A stretch of 64,000 nucleotides of DNA from Hyphomicrobium_A sp963812795. GTDB lineage: Bacteria > Pseudomonadota > Alphaproteobacteria > Rhizobiales > Hyphomicrobiaceae. The notes beneath the pieces are model-generated. The model saw only the letters and a list, made by a program, of their open reading frames with translations. It was not told where the DNA came from and searched no databases. Below are positions 18,464 to 26,906 of the stretch, piece after piece. The DNA lies in the NCBI GenBank assembly GCA_963812795.1, contig CAWEWG010000017.1, positions 372,001 through 436,000 on the forward strand. Direction: 5' to 3'. The translations under genes were made by a program, and so were the position numbers. The stretch's first letter is position 1, and each line of letters begins with the position of its first letter.

Positions 18464-19393
18464 ATGCGTGATTTCGGGGGAGCTGTCGTGAAATCGGCGG
18501 GGTCGCGCGCACCTGGCGGCTCGATCGGCGGGCGCAGTCCGGGCTTGGTGGGATATCTCATCCGCCCGACAGCTCAGAGCCTTGCGATCGCGGTCATTTC
18601 CGGCGGCCTGTTCTGGCTGGTCTGGATCTATGGCAACGGACTCCGCGATCCGCGCTACCTCGATGGCTGGGTGCTGGCCGGCGGCATGAGCGTACAGGTC
18701 TATTTCCACATCGCCATCAAAGCGGCCGCCCTGTCGCCGAAATCCGCCATGCGCTGGCGGAAGATTCATATCCTTCTCGGCTATCTGCTGATCGCCGTCT
18801 TCATCTCGCATTCGGATTTCTCTCTGCCGGACACCGGCTTCGAGTGGGCGCTGTGGGCGGGCTTCGTGCTGGTCACTCTGAGCGGCATTTTTGGCGCCTA
18901 TCTCGCCTGGTCGCTGAAGACCAAGGGCCGGATCGACGAGGGTGTCAGCTATGATCGCATCCCCGCCCTTCGCGCGGAGCTGGCCCGGAATATCGAGGCC
19001 GCCGTTGCCGAGACCGATCCGGCCGACGCTCAGATCGCCTTACCGGGTCTGCCCCATGAGTCGTGGATCATGGATCTCTACACCAACCACCTGCGGGACT
19101 TTTTTCAGGGCCCGCGCAATTTCACCGCTCATCTCATCGGCTCGCAGCGCCCGCTCAAACGGCTGACCGACGAGATCGACCACTTGTCACGCTATGTCGA
19201 CCAGCAGAGTAAGGAGAAGCTTGCCGCCATCGAGGATCTGGTGGTCGAGAAGGACCGGCTCGATTTCGCGCGTGTCTATCTCGGGCTCACCAAGGGCTGG
19301 CTGTTCGTGCATGTGCCCGTCACCTATGGTCTGATCGTGCTGACGGTGCTGCACGTCCTCGTCGTCTATGCCTTTTCATCAGGGGCTTGGTGA
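18464..19393 (+). CDS. Cytochrome-b-like integral membrane protein
   Basis: About 309 residues from ATG 18464; a TTG at 18431 would add 11. Roughly five membrane helices: four in the first half (LAIAVISGGLFWLVWIYG; VQVYFHIAIKAAAL; IHILLGYLLIAVFISHS; WALWAGFVLVTLSGIFGAY) and one at the end (YGLIVLTVLHVLVVYAF). Histidines within or at the edges of helices (YFHIA, KIHIL, SHSDF, FVHVP, VLHVL) could ligate b-type hemes. A hydrophilic helical loop of about 120 residues lies between. Its stop overlaps the start of the 10-heme gene (TGATG). A membrane electron-transfer protein linking quinol or the reductase to periplasmic cytochromes is the best guess. Confidence 0.7.
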   Translation: MRDFGGAVVKSAGSRAPGGSIGGRSPGLVGYLIRPTAQSLAIAVISGGLFWLVWIYGNGLRDPRYLDGWVLAGGMSVQVYFHIAIKAAALSPKSAMRWRKIHILLGYLLIAVFISHSDFSLPDTGFEWALWAGFVLVTLSGIFGAYLAWSLKTKGRIDEGVSYDRIPALRAELARNIEAAVAETDPADAQIALPGLPHESWIMDLYTNHLRDFFQGPRNFTAHLIGSQRPLKRLTDEIDHLSRYVDQQSKEKLAAIEDLVVEKDRLDFARVYLGLTKGWLFVHVPVTYGLIVLTVLHVLVVYAFSSGAW

Positions 19394-21874
19394 TGTGGCG
19401 GCCGGGATCCGGCTCTCGGCGTGACCGTCTGGCGGTGTTGCTCGCGCTCGTGACCGTTGTCTGCGTGGGCTCGGCCTTCGTTCTCTCCAAGGGCACGCAA
19501 TTCCTGATGCCGGGACCGCTGGCGAGCGCTCACGGCTCGATCGAAAAATGCAGCGCCTGCCACACCAAGAGCGGCAACGGCAAGTTGAGCTGGCTTCACG
19601 GGCTCGTCGCTGGCGATCCCCTCGCCGACAGCAAGGCCTGTCTCACCTGCCACAAGATGCCGGCCACGGCCTTCAACGCGCACAGCGCTTCGGCCGAGGT
19701 GCTGAAGCAGAGCACCGTGCGGTTGACGAAAATGGCTGCGAAGACACCTCAGTCGCAATCTGCCCGCGCGCAGAGCGCCGCCTTCCCGACCCATGACATG
19801 ATCGCACGCGGTCTCTATTGCGCGACCTGCCACCAGGAGCATCAGGGCGTCAGTTTCAATCTGAACAAGATCTCCAACGAGCAATGCCGCTCTTGCCACG
19901 TGGTGAAGTTCGACAGCTTCGACGGCGATCACCCGAAATTCGAGAACTATCCGTTTAGGCAGCGCACACGGATCATCTACGACCATGCCGGCCATTTCGG
20001 CAAACACTACCCGGAAGTGGCGAAGAAGGATTCCGCCCGGCGCATTCCCGAGACCTGCTCGAGCTGTCACGACAGCCGCGAGGACAAGCGCGTCATGGCC
20101 GTGGTGCCGTTCGAGAAGACTTGCACCGGTTGCCATCTCGACCAGATCGTCGGCAAGGAACGGGTCAGCGGCCCGAAGGGCATTGCCTTCCTGACCGTGC
20201 CTGGCCTGGACCTGCAAACACTCAAGAAGAAGAGCGCTTCGATCGGCGAATGGCCGGACGCATCCGACGCTGCGCTCACACCCTTCATGAAAGTGATGAT
20301 CGGCCGGAATGAGCGGGGCCGTGCCCTGATCAAGACCGTGGACAATCTGAACCTCCAGGATCTCACCGCTGCAAGCAACGACCAGATCAAGGCGGTGACG
20401 ACGCTGGTCTGGGAGATCAAGGGGCTGTTCTATGCGCTGATTAAGGGAAAGGCGTCGGACGTGCTGGGCGACTTCAACATTGGCAGCGGGGCGAAGTTGA
20501 GTGCGGGTCTCGTCGCCGATCTGACCGCGAGCATCCCGCGCGATGTGGTCATCAGTGCCCAACAGCAGTGGCTGCCCAATCTCGCGGCAGAAATGGCCAA
20601 TCGCCACGACAGGGGTGGCCAGGAGCAAAGCGGTTGGACCACGATGACCACGGAACCGACATCGCCCATATCGGCGCCTCCCAAGGAGCCGACCGTTCAG
20701 GACGAGCCTCAGGAAACGCCGGCAGTCAGCCCGCAAGCGTCGGACAGCGAAGCAGCCAGCATACCAAAACGCGATCCGCCACCTTGCATGGTGCGCGTTC
20801 TCGGCCAGTGTCTGATGGAGGCTGAACCTGCCCAGCCTGTCGGAGCGGCAGGAAAATCCGACACCGCGAACCCCAAGCCCGATGGCGGCAAGGAAAAGTC
20901 TTCCGCGGGCCCTGCCTGGAGCGATGCGAGCCGGTGTTAAGGACGCCGGGCAAGCGGCGAAGCCCGAAGCGGCGGCGGGAAAAGCCGATACCGCCATCGG
21001 AAAGCCAGATGCCGGCAAGAAAGAGCTCGCCGGCAGCGACCAGCCTCAAGCCACGGGGGCGGACCAAAAAGACGATCTGCTCTTCCCCACGGAGGAAGAG
21101 GTTCGCGCGATGAAAGCAGGCAGGAAGAACGCCGGGCCGGCAGCCCAGCCTGAAGGAGCGGCCGGAAAAGCCGATATCCCGAGCGCTCAGCCCGGCTCAG
21201 ATACGGCGGTGGCTGGGCCTCAAACGGTCGCTGCGCCCGTAATCAGCATCGCAAGCGACATAGATCCGGAGAGCTGGGCTGAGTATGGCGGCTGGTACCG
21301 GCAGGACTACGCGATTTTCTACCGTCCCATCGGGCACAAGGACAAACTCATCTACTCTTGGCTCTTTCTGACGGGTCCCCGCGCCCCGAAAGGTGATCCG
21401 AGCCCCGCGGCGGCGGTCTTCGATTTTCTCACGAGCAAGGACGCTCAGGGCTCATGCACGAAATGCCACAGCGTTGACGATCTCCAGGGCAAGGGGCGGG
21501 TCGTCAATTTCTCCCCGTCTTCGGTCGAAAGCAAACAAGGGCGCTTCACGAATTTCATCCACGAGCCGCACTTCGGCGTCATGGAAAATCGCGCCGGCAT
21601 GCAGGAGAATCGCGGCTGTCTGGCCTGCCATAGCCTTGAAAAAGGCCGCCCCTATCTGAAGAGCTACGAGCAGGGCAATCCGCAAAGTTTCGCATCCAAT
21701 TTCGGTGCGGTGAAAAAGGATCTCTGCCAGACGTGTCACACCAGCAGCATGGCGCGCCAAGACTGCCTGCTGTGTCACAAGTATCATGTGAATGGCGCGA
21801 TCACGCCAATCATGAACACGGAGACTCCCGGCTCAATAACGGACGGGCGCCGGATCATTCGCGACGCCCCATGA
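19393..21874 (+). CDS. Decaheme c-type cytochrome, two heme modules (frameshifted)
   Basis: Starts with an uncleaved-looking N-terminal helix (LAVLLALVTVVCVGSAFVL). Module 1 has six heme sites: CSACH, CLTCH, CATCH, CRSCH, CSSCH, CTGCH, with paired histidines (ARGLYCATCHQEHQG) typical of class III multiheme folds. A frame stop lies at 20940, but the next frame, open from 20882, continues the same kind of Lys/Ala/Pro linker (AAGKSDTANPKPDGGK, then AAGKADTAIGKPDAGKK and EGAAGKAD) and leads to module 2 with CTKCH, CLACH, CQTCH, CLLCH. One indel near 20890-20920 would join them into about 820 residues with ten hemes. If the frames are truly separate, module 2 lacks a signal peptide, which argues for one protein. 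Confidence 0.82.
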
Positions 21875-21888
21875 AGATACTGAGTAGC

Positions 21889-22081
21889 CCTTGTCGAAAC
21901 CCGTAGCCGCGATTGTTGCCGACCTTGCAGAGAAGCGAGAGAAAGTCGCCACGGCCGCAGCCGACGTCGATGACGTCCTTTTCGCGGATGCCGTAGCAGT
22001 CGATCAGGCGATGGGCGAGGTCCTCGGCGTACCTGCTGAAGTAAGGTGCTCTGCCTCGAAGTTGGCTGCACTGAGCACACC
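21889..22081 (-). pseudogene. Fragment of a SAM-dependent methyltransferase
   Basis: Minus-strand reading gives SAANFEAEHL and, one frame over, FSRYAEDLAHRLIDCYGIRE, then KDVIDVGCGRGDFLSLLC and NNRGYG. This is the start of the Rossmann domain, with the SAM motif VGCGRGDF, of C-methyltransferases common in surface-polysaccharide clusters. The reading stops shortly after that motif and overlaps the end of the 10-heme gene, so only about 65 residues of a protein of about 400 remain. It is a remnant at the edge of the exopolysaccharide locus. Confidence 0.6.
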
Positions 22082-22209
22082 TCCAAGTTCCCCCACGCCG
22101 GGCCCCTGAAATGAAGGTGCGGCTCGTTACCTACCAATTTTGGTCATGTCGCCAAGGCAAGCACCGGCAGGTAAACTCGTGGACCTGTAGGCGGGTTGCG
22201 AGTTTAACG

Positions 22210-22749
22210 ATGCGATCTGTGGTTCTACGTGTGTGCGCTGGATGCTCCATCTTCGCACTTGCTCTGCTGTCGTGGTTACCTGCTCAAGACATGGCGCGCA
22301 CCGGCGTCCTGTCAGGATCGCAAGAGCACTTTCTCGCCTACATGATCAGCGGTCTGCTCGTGGCGGCGGCGGTGCCCCGTTATCGCTTCGTGCACGTCGC
22401 CTGCTTTTACGTTTTGCTCGCTGCCATTCTTGAGCTTGGACAGAACTTCGCTCCCGGGCGCGACGCCGAAGCCTTTACAGTTTTGGTCAGCATGTCAGGC
22501 GCGGTTGTGGGCGAGATCGTTGCGCGGATCGTCACCGGTGTGTGGCGCGAAAAGTATGGGTTCCCACTCCCATTGACCGCCGCGATACCCGGCACCACTC
22601 CCGCAGCCCCAGTGCTCAAGCGGCCGCCTCCTACCGGGCCTCAGTGGATTCACGAGGTCAAGTTCGACGGCTGGCGCTTGCAGCTTCAAAGGCCGGCGAC
22701 TGAGTCAGTAAACTTTGCCGAACCCATCGTGACCGTTGAGCCCGTCTAA
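22210..22749 (+). CDS. VanZ-family membrane protein with a DNA ligase D scrap at its C-terminus
   Basis: Residues 1-120 look like a VanZ-type protein: LALLSWLPAQDMARTG, then SGSQEHFLAYMISGLLVAAA, with membrane helices and ILELGQNFAPGRDAEAFTVL, as in VanZ/exopolysaccharide-linked relatives. From about residue 138 the sequence changes to VLKRPPPTGPQWIHEVKFDG followed by WRLQLQRP. That matches the start of the ATP-dependent ligase domain of LigD, including the nucleotidylation-site lysine (E-KFDGWR). Only about 30 residues of ligase are present. The fusion is in frame and probably reflects a deletion or recombination. The start is ATG 22210; a longer start at 22111 is not supported. Confidence 0.7.
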   Translation: MRSVVLRVCAGCSIFALALLSWLPAQDMARTGVLSGSQEHFLAYMISGLLVAAAVPRYRFVHVACFYVLLAAILELGQNFAPGRDAEAFTVLVSMSGAVVGEIVARIVTGVWREKYGFPLPLTAAIPGTTPAAPVLKRPPPTGPQWIHEVKFDGWRLQLQRPATESVNFAEPIVTVEPV

Positions 22750-22878
22750 TGCGAAACGTTTGAGGCGTTGCGAATCGCGCTCCCATCGGCGACCGCGCGC
22801 AGTATGCGCGTAGCGAGCATCGTCAGTGGAGAGACGGAGCCGATCCTCAGTCCACGCCGGCGCGGCGAGCGCAGCGAT

Positions 22879-22916
22879 CTAAGCCGAAAGATGTAGCTGG
22901 TGCCGGAAAGGTGTAG
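22879..22916 (-). promoter_or_regulatory. Two adjacent copies of the exopolysaccharide-locus dyad upstream of the BY-kinase gene
   Basis: Read on the minus strand: CTACATC-TTTC-GGCTTAG (22879-22896) and CTACACC-TTTC-CGGCACC (22899-22916), 2 bp apart. They lie about 190 bp before the start at 23106. The gap 22750-23105 (356 bp) contains no gene that I can support. The consensus and its other copies are described in the findings. Confidence 0.55.
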
Positions 22917-23105
22917 CGAGCAGCATGGCTCGGTCATCTTGTGGCCGTCGCCACCGATTGACTAGCCTTGTGCACGTTCGTTCGCGAAAGCCGTCCGAGA
23001 ACTGGCGGCGAGGCGCGGGGTCATGGTCGCGCGTGTAGTTCGATCCATGAATTCATCACCGCGGCCATCAAGAGCAGAGGGATCGGTTCCTCCGCAAAGT
23101 TCGAA

Positions 23106-25130
23106 ATGAACCGTAACACAGCAGGGTTGGGTCCTATGCAGGAGCAGTACATTCCCTCTCGGATGCCTACGCCCGTCCAGGCGTCGAACCATCAGCCTGA
23201 AAACTTCCTCGTCACACATGTGGACATCAAGCGCTTTATCAAGCGCTACTCGTACCTGCTGAAATGGTCCACGGCGGTCGGTATCTTGTTGGGAGCGGCC
23301 TATGCGTGGTCGGCTGTCCCCCTGTACACCGCCCATGCTCAGATCATAATCGATCCGAGCCTGCCCAAGTCGCTGACGGACACGCGCGACAACATCTTTG
23401 GCCTCGACAATGCGCAGGTAGAGAGCCAGATTCAGGTGATCCGCTCCGAAAGCATCGCCCAGGCCGTCGTCAAGAAGCTGAAGCTCGCGGAAGACCCAGC
23501 ATTCAGCGGCGTCTCCTCCTCGATTCTTACCTACCCATTTCGGCTGTTAAATGGGGCCCCGGAGCTGGATGCCCTCGCCCGTGAACGCCTGGCGTTGGCA
23601 CGCTACAAGAATGGCCTGGCAGTGCGGCGTGTCGGGCTCTCCTACTCCATCGACATCTTCTACAGCGCGCCGCGGCCGGACCTCGCCGCGGCGTTAGCCA
23701 ATGCTACAGCCGATGCCTACATCGCCGATCAAATCAACGCGCGCGGGCTAGCAGCGCGCCAGGGCGGCCTCTGGCTGGAGGAGCGGATTGATCACTTGCG
23801 CAAGGAGATGAATGCAGCGGCTTTGCAGGCGCAGGAATTTCGCGCCAAGCGCGACTATCGCATTTCGCCCAGGGCTGGTGCGGAGGGGCTTGCGCCTACT
23901 TCCCGCGAGCCTGTCGAAACCCGTCAAAATACGCTCGAAGAGCTGGATTCCACGGCGCAGACGTTCCGGCGCATCTATGAGAGCTACCTATCCGCCTATA
24001 CGGAATCTGTGCAAAAGCAGTCCTATCCCATCAGCAACGCTCGCGTGATCACCGAGGCCTCGGCGCCCACCACCAAGAGCTACCCACGGACCAAGCTCAT
24101 CTTGCTATTCGGCGGCCTGATGGGTGCACTGGCCGGCTTCGGCATAGCCTTCTGCCGGGCCCAGCTCGACCGTAGCGTCGCGGGTTCGCGCCAGGTTCGC
24201 GACGAGCTCGGGCTGGAATGCCTCGCCATGATCCCGAGTTTCGTAGACCACCGGCCCCCCTCGCCGGTGACGCGTCTCAGCGCCGGACTGGCGCTAGTGC
24301 AGCGGCCGTCCGACCTCGTTCGCCTCCTGCAGCGCGGAGCGACGTCGATCGTCGGGCGCGTGAATGCGTGGTTTATGGGGTCTGCAACGACAGAAGGGGC
24401 AGCTCAAGAGACCAGCCGCACGGACCTCTTGTCGGTCGTTACCTTGCCCTTCTCCATTTTCAGCCACGCCATGAAGCGACTGAGGACATCCATCGCGCTC
24501 GCCGCTCGAGGCAGGCAGCTACGGAGCATTGCCGTTACCTCGACACTTCCGGGCGAAGGAAAGTCGACAATCGCGGCAAACTTGGCAGCACTGTTCGCGG
24601 CAGCGGGCGTACGCACACTTCTAATCGATGGTGATATGCGTAGGGCATCATTGAGCCGCGCCTTTGCGCCGGACGCGGAACAGGGCTTGCAAGAAGTCCT
24701 CAATGGCGAGTGCACGCTGAAGGACTGTATCGTCCGTGTCGACGGCACCGACTTAGACCTGCTTCCGCTCAGCACCGCGGGACTGAGCAATTCGCCGGAC
24801 GCGGCCCCGACGGTCGAGCTTGCCGAGCCGTTGCTCGCGGAGATACAGAAAGCCTACGACTTCATCATATTCGAGCTTCCCCCACTCAGCGCGAGCCTCG
24901 ATGCCCTCGCCGTCAGCTCGCTGGTGGACGCCACGATCGTCGTTGCCCAGTGGGGGCGCACGCCGTTGCCGCTGCTATCTGAATCCATTCATTTGCTACG
25001 CAATGCAGGGGCCAATATCGCCGGTGTGGTGATCAACAAGATCGATACATCGACCCCCGATAACGGCGAACTCGCGGGCAACTACTTCAGCTACTCCTAC
25101 GCGCCGGCAAACGTCGAACGTCTGCGCTGA
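23106..25130 (+). CDS. Polysaccharide co-polymerase with BY-kinase-type ATPase domain (Wzc/ExoP-like)
   Basis: About 674 residues. A Wzz-type N-terminal domain has a first membrane helix near residues 50-70 (STAVGILLGAAYAWSAVPLY) and a long periplasmic coiled region with GGLWLEERIDHLRKEMN. A second helix follows (LILLFGGLMGALAGFGIAFC). The cytoplasmic ATPase has Walker A STLPGEGKSTIAANL at about residue 480, Walker A' LLIDGDMRRASLS and FIIFELPPLSAS. The C-terminus has only two tyrosines (YFSYSYAP), not the Tyr cluster of classical tyrosine autokinases. The role is control of exopolysaccharide chain length and export with the ExoF-like protein encoded convergently. Starts at 23136 or 22968 are alternatives. 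Confidence 0.88.
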   Translation: MNRNTAGLGPMQEQYIPSRMPTPVQASNHQPENFLVTHVDIKRFIKRYSYLLKWSTAVGILLGAAYAWSAVPLYTAHAQIIIDPSLPKSLTDTRDNIFGLDNAQVESQIQVIRSESIAQAVVKKLKLAEDPAFSGVSSSILTYPFRLLNGAPELDALARERLALARYKNGLAVRRVGLSYSIDIFYSAPRPDLAAALANATADAYIADQINARGLAARQGGLWLEERIDHLRKEMNAAALQAQEFRAKRDYRISPRAGAEGLAPTSREPVETRQNTLEELDSTAQTFRRIYESYLSAYTESVQKQSYPISNARVITEASAPTTKSYPRTKLILLFGGLMGALAGFGIAFCRAQLDRSVAGSRQVRDELGLECLAMIPSFVDHRPPSPVTRLSAGLALVQRPSDLVRLLQRGATSIVGRVNAWFMGSATTEGAAQETSRTDLLSVVTLPFSIFSHAMKRLRTSIALAARGRQLRSIAVTSTLPGEGKSTIAANLAALFAAAGVRTLLIDGDMRRASLSRAFAPDAEQGLQEVLNGECTLKDCIVRVDGTDLDLLPLSTAGLSNSPDAAPTVELAEPLLAEIQKAYDFIIFELPPLSASLDALAVSSLVDATIVVAQWGRTPLPLLSESIHLLRNAGANIAGVVINKIDTSTPDNGELAGNYFSYSYAPANVERLR

Positions 25131-25171
25131 TCCGATGCAGACGGATTTGCGCTGACTAGCGCCCTTTGCCG

Positions 25172-26509
25172 CTAACGCCGGTCCGGCAGCGAGACGTCAG
25201 CGGATGCCGTTGGAGAGGAGCCCGTTAGCTCGCCCGATACCCGCGGACGCGGATACTTGCGCGGCAGCTCGACGATGATCGTGTCGCCAGGCTGCACCGC
25301 CTGGTCCTGCGAGACCACTTGCTCCGTCGATTTACCGCTATTCCGCCTGACGATCGTGAAGACGGGTTGCGCGTCCTGCCCCTCCTCCGCCACCAGAGCC
25401 TGCGGAGCCAGAACCTCGGACTCGTGCAGGAGGCCCGCCGACGTCTCCATTCGGCTGCCCAGCTCATCAAGACGCGATTGCGACTTCTGCAGCTCCGCTG
25501 CGAGTTCAGTGTTGCGCTTGGCCAGCAGCTCGGCCAGTGCGACCTTGGTCTTGCTGCCCTCCTGACGCGCCCGCATCAGGTTCGTTTCGAGGCGTAGTCT
25601 CTCTCCATCCACCTGCGCCATGTTGCGCTCCAAGGTTAGCTTGCGCGTAGCGGGAGTGAGCCCCTTCTTGAAGAGATCCTGGACTATCTGCAGCTCGGTG
25701 CGGACGGAGGCGACCTCCGTTTGGTGAACATCGAGCTGCTTCTCGAGCGAGGTCGCCTCCTTCTCAAGAAACGCCTCCAATTGATGAAGTGCGGTCACCT
25801 GCATGCGATACGCCTCGCGCCGCATGTCGAATACCAGCTTTTCCTGGTTCAAGACGCGATTGAGCTCGGGAGTGACTAGGCCTCCCTGCAGTTCTGCCGG
25901 CCATGTCAGCGTGGCTGCGTCTGCAAGCTCGGCCTGCAGGCGCACTCTACGGGCACGTAGAGACTGCGATTCCAGGGCGTAGGAATGAAGGTCGCCACGC
26001 GTGGCAATCGCTTCGCGTTGCAGGCGGGCAGGAGCGGCGCGCGGGCGTCCGCCGGCCACGGCATAGGCCTCGAGCACGTTGAGGTCGGGTCGATAAGGAT
26101 ATTCGCCAGGCTTCTCCACAGCGCCGACGATGTAAAAGGGCCGGAAGTGCACGATCTCGACGGTCACGTCAGGGCTGGCGACAAGACCCATACGATCCCT
26201 GAGACGCTCCCCCAGATCGCGTTGCAGCTCTGCTGTAGTCATGCCGTTGGCGGGCACATCGCCTAGCAACGGGAGAGATAAGCTGCCCGAGCCGCTCACA
26301 ACATAGTCGGCCTTGAATGCGGTCCATTCAAATACTTCGTCGCGTGAAGGCCGCCACTCGTAGACTTTCACGCGGACTTGGTCCTGCGGTCCGAGCTTGT
26401 ACTCGGGCTCAGGAGCCTGAGGCGCAGCATCTCGCGCAACGGTGCGGGTAATGGGTAGCGCGCACAAGCAAAGCGCAACGACGAGGATTGATCGTGTGAG
26501 TTTCTGCAT
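25172..26509 (-). CDS. Polysaccharide export protein, ExoF/Wza-type with SLBB and coiled coil
   Basis: About 445 residues from ATG 26509, which gives a signal peptide (MQKLTRSILVVALCLCALPI). The Poly_export domain begins YKLGPQDQVRVKVYEWRPSR and includes SGSGSLSLPLLGDVPANGMT; an SLBB-like segment follows (FYIVGAVEKPGEYPYRPDL, VLEAYAVAGG). Residues 200-390 are a long coiled coil (LEAFLEKEATSLEKQLDVHQ), as in ExoF-type proteins that bridge the periplasm. The end carries VQPGDTIIVELPRK. It converges on the Wzz/BY-kinase gene with 41 bp between, and shares its upstream region with the glycosyltransferase gene at 26907. Confidence 0.88.
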   Translation of the reverse strand: MQKLTRSILVVALCLCALPITRTVARDAAPQAPEPEYKLGPQDQVRVKVYEWRPSRDEVFEWTAFKADYVVSGSGSLSLPLLGDVPANGMTTAELQRDLGERLRDRMGLVASPDVTVEIVHFRPFYIVGAVEKPGEYPYRPDLNVLEAYAVAGGRPRAAPARLQREAIATRGDLHSYALESQSLRARRVRLQAELADAATLTWPAELQGGLVTPELNRVLNQEKLVFDMRREAYRMQVTALHQLEAFLEKEATSLEKQLDVHQTEVASVRTELQIVQDLFKKGLTPATRKLTLERNMAQVDGERLRLETNLMRARQEGSKTKVALAELLAKRNTELAAELQKSQSRLDELGSRMETSAGLLHESEVLAPQALVAEEGQDAQPVFTIVRRNSGKSTEQVVSQDQAVQPGDTIIVELPRKYPRPRVSGELTGSSPTASADVSLPDRR

Positions 26510-26761
26510 TGTCACGTCTCTGATCCTTTTGCGATGAGAGGGTGGGCAGCGGCGTTCGTCTTCCGCGCTGGCCGCAACCAGGTTTGGGCCTGAGCCAAGT
26601 CTATCGGGAGGCCACTCTCCAGCGAGCACGCACAAAAGGTTGAAGCCCGTGATGGGCGAATGCCCAGCGAGCAAACTTCGTACCACTTCCGGGCGCGAGC
26701 CCTCGCACAAAGGATTATCGCCGACCTCCTTCCAGCGCGATCTTGGGCCGAGTCGCTCGCT

Positions 26762-26779
26762 CTACCTCCGTTGGTCGGC
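26762..26779 (+). promoter_or_regulatory. Exopolysaccharide-locus dyad in the ExoF / glycosyltransferase divergent gap
   Basis: CTACCTC-CGTT-GGTCGGC, 128 bp before the start at 26907. A weaker look-alike, CAACCAG-GTTT-GGGCCTG, lies at 26575-26592, 66 bp before the ExoF-like start. The 397-bp gap 26510-26906 contains no gene that I can support. Confidence 0.45.
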
Positions 26780-26906
26780 TTGCTGATCCGAACGTCTCCA
26801 AAATACTTTCCATCGCAGTTTCGGCTTCGTCGCAGAATTGCGGCTAGTCGCACCGGGAGGAAGCACGAGGGGAGGAAGCCCATGGTGGGGTCGATGAGAC
26901 GCGGAA

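Noticed and set aside
19366..21018. A 550-codon minus-strand open frame opposite the 10-heme cytochrome
   Set aside because: Antisense to six heme motifs in good frame; no recognisable domain, Arg/Leu-rich composition.
25131..25171. Short hairpin (GCGCT-GACT-AGCGC) between the convergent Wzc-like and ExoF-like genes
   Set aside because: Only a 5-bp stem with a CCTTT tail; too weak to call a terminator.
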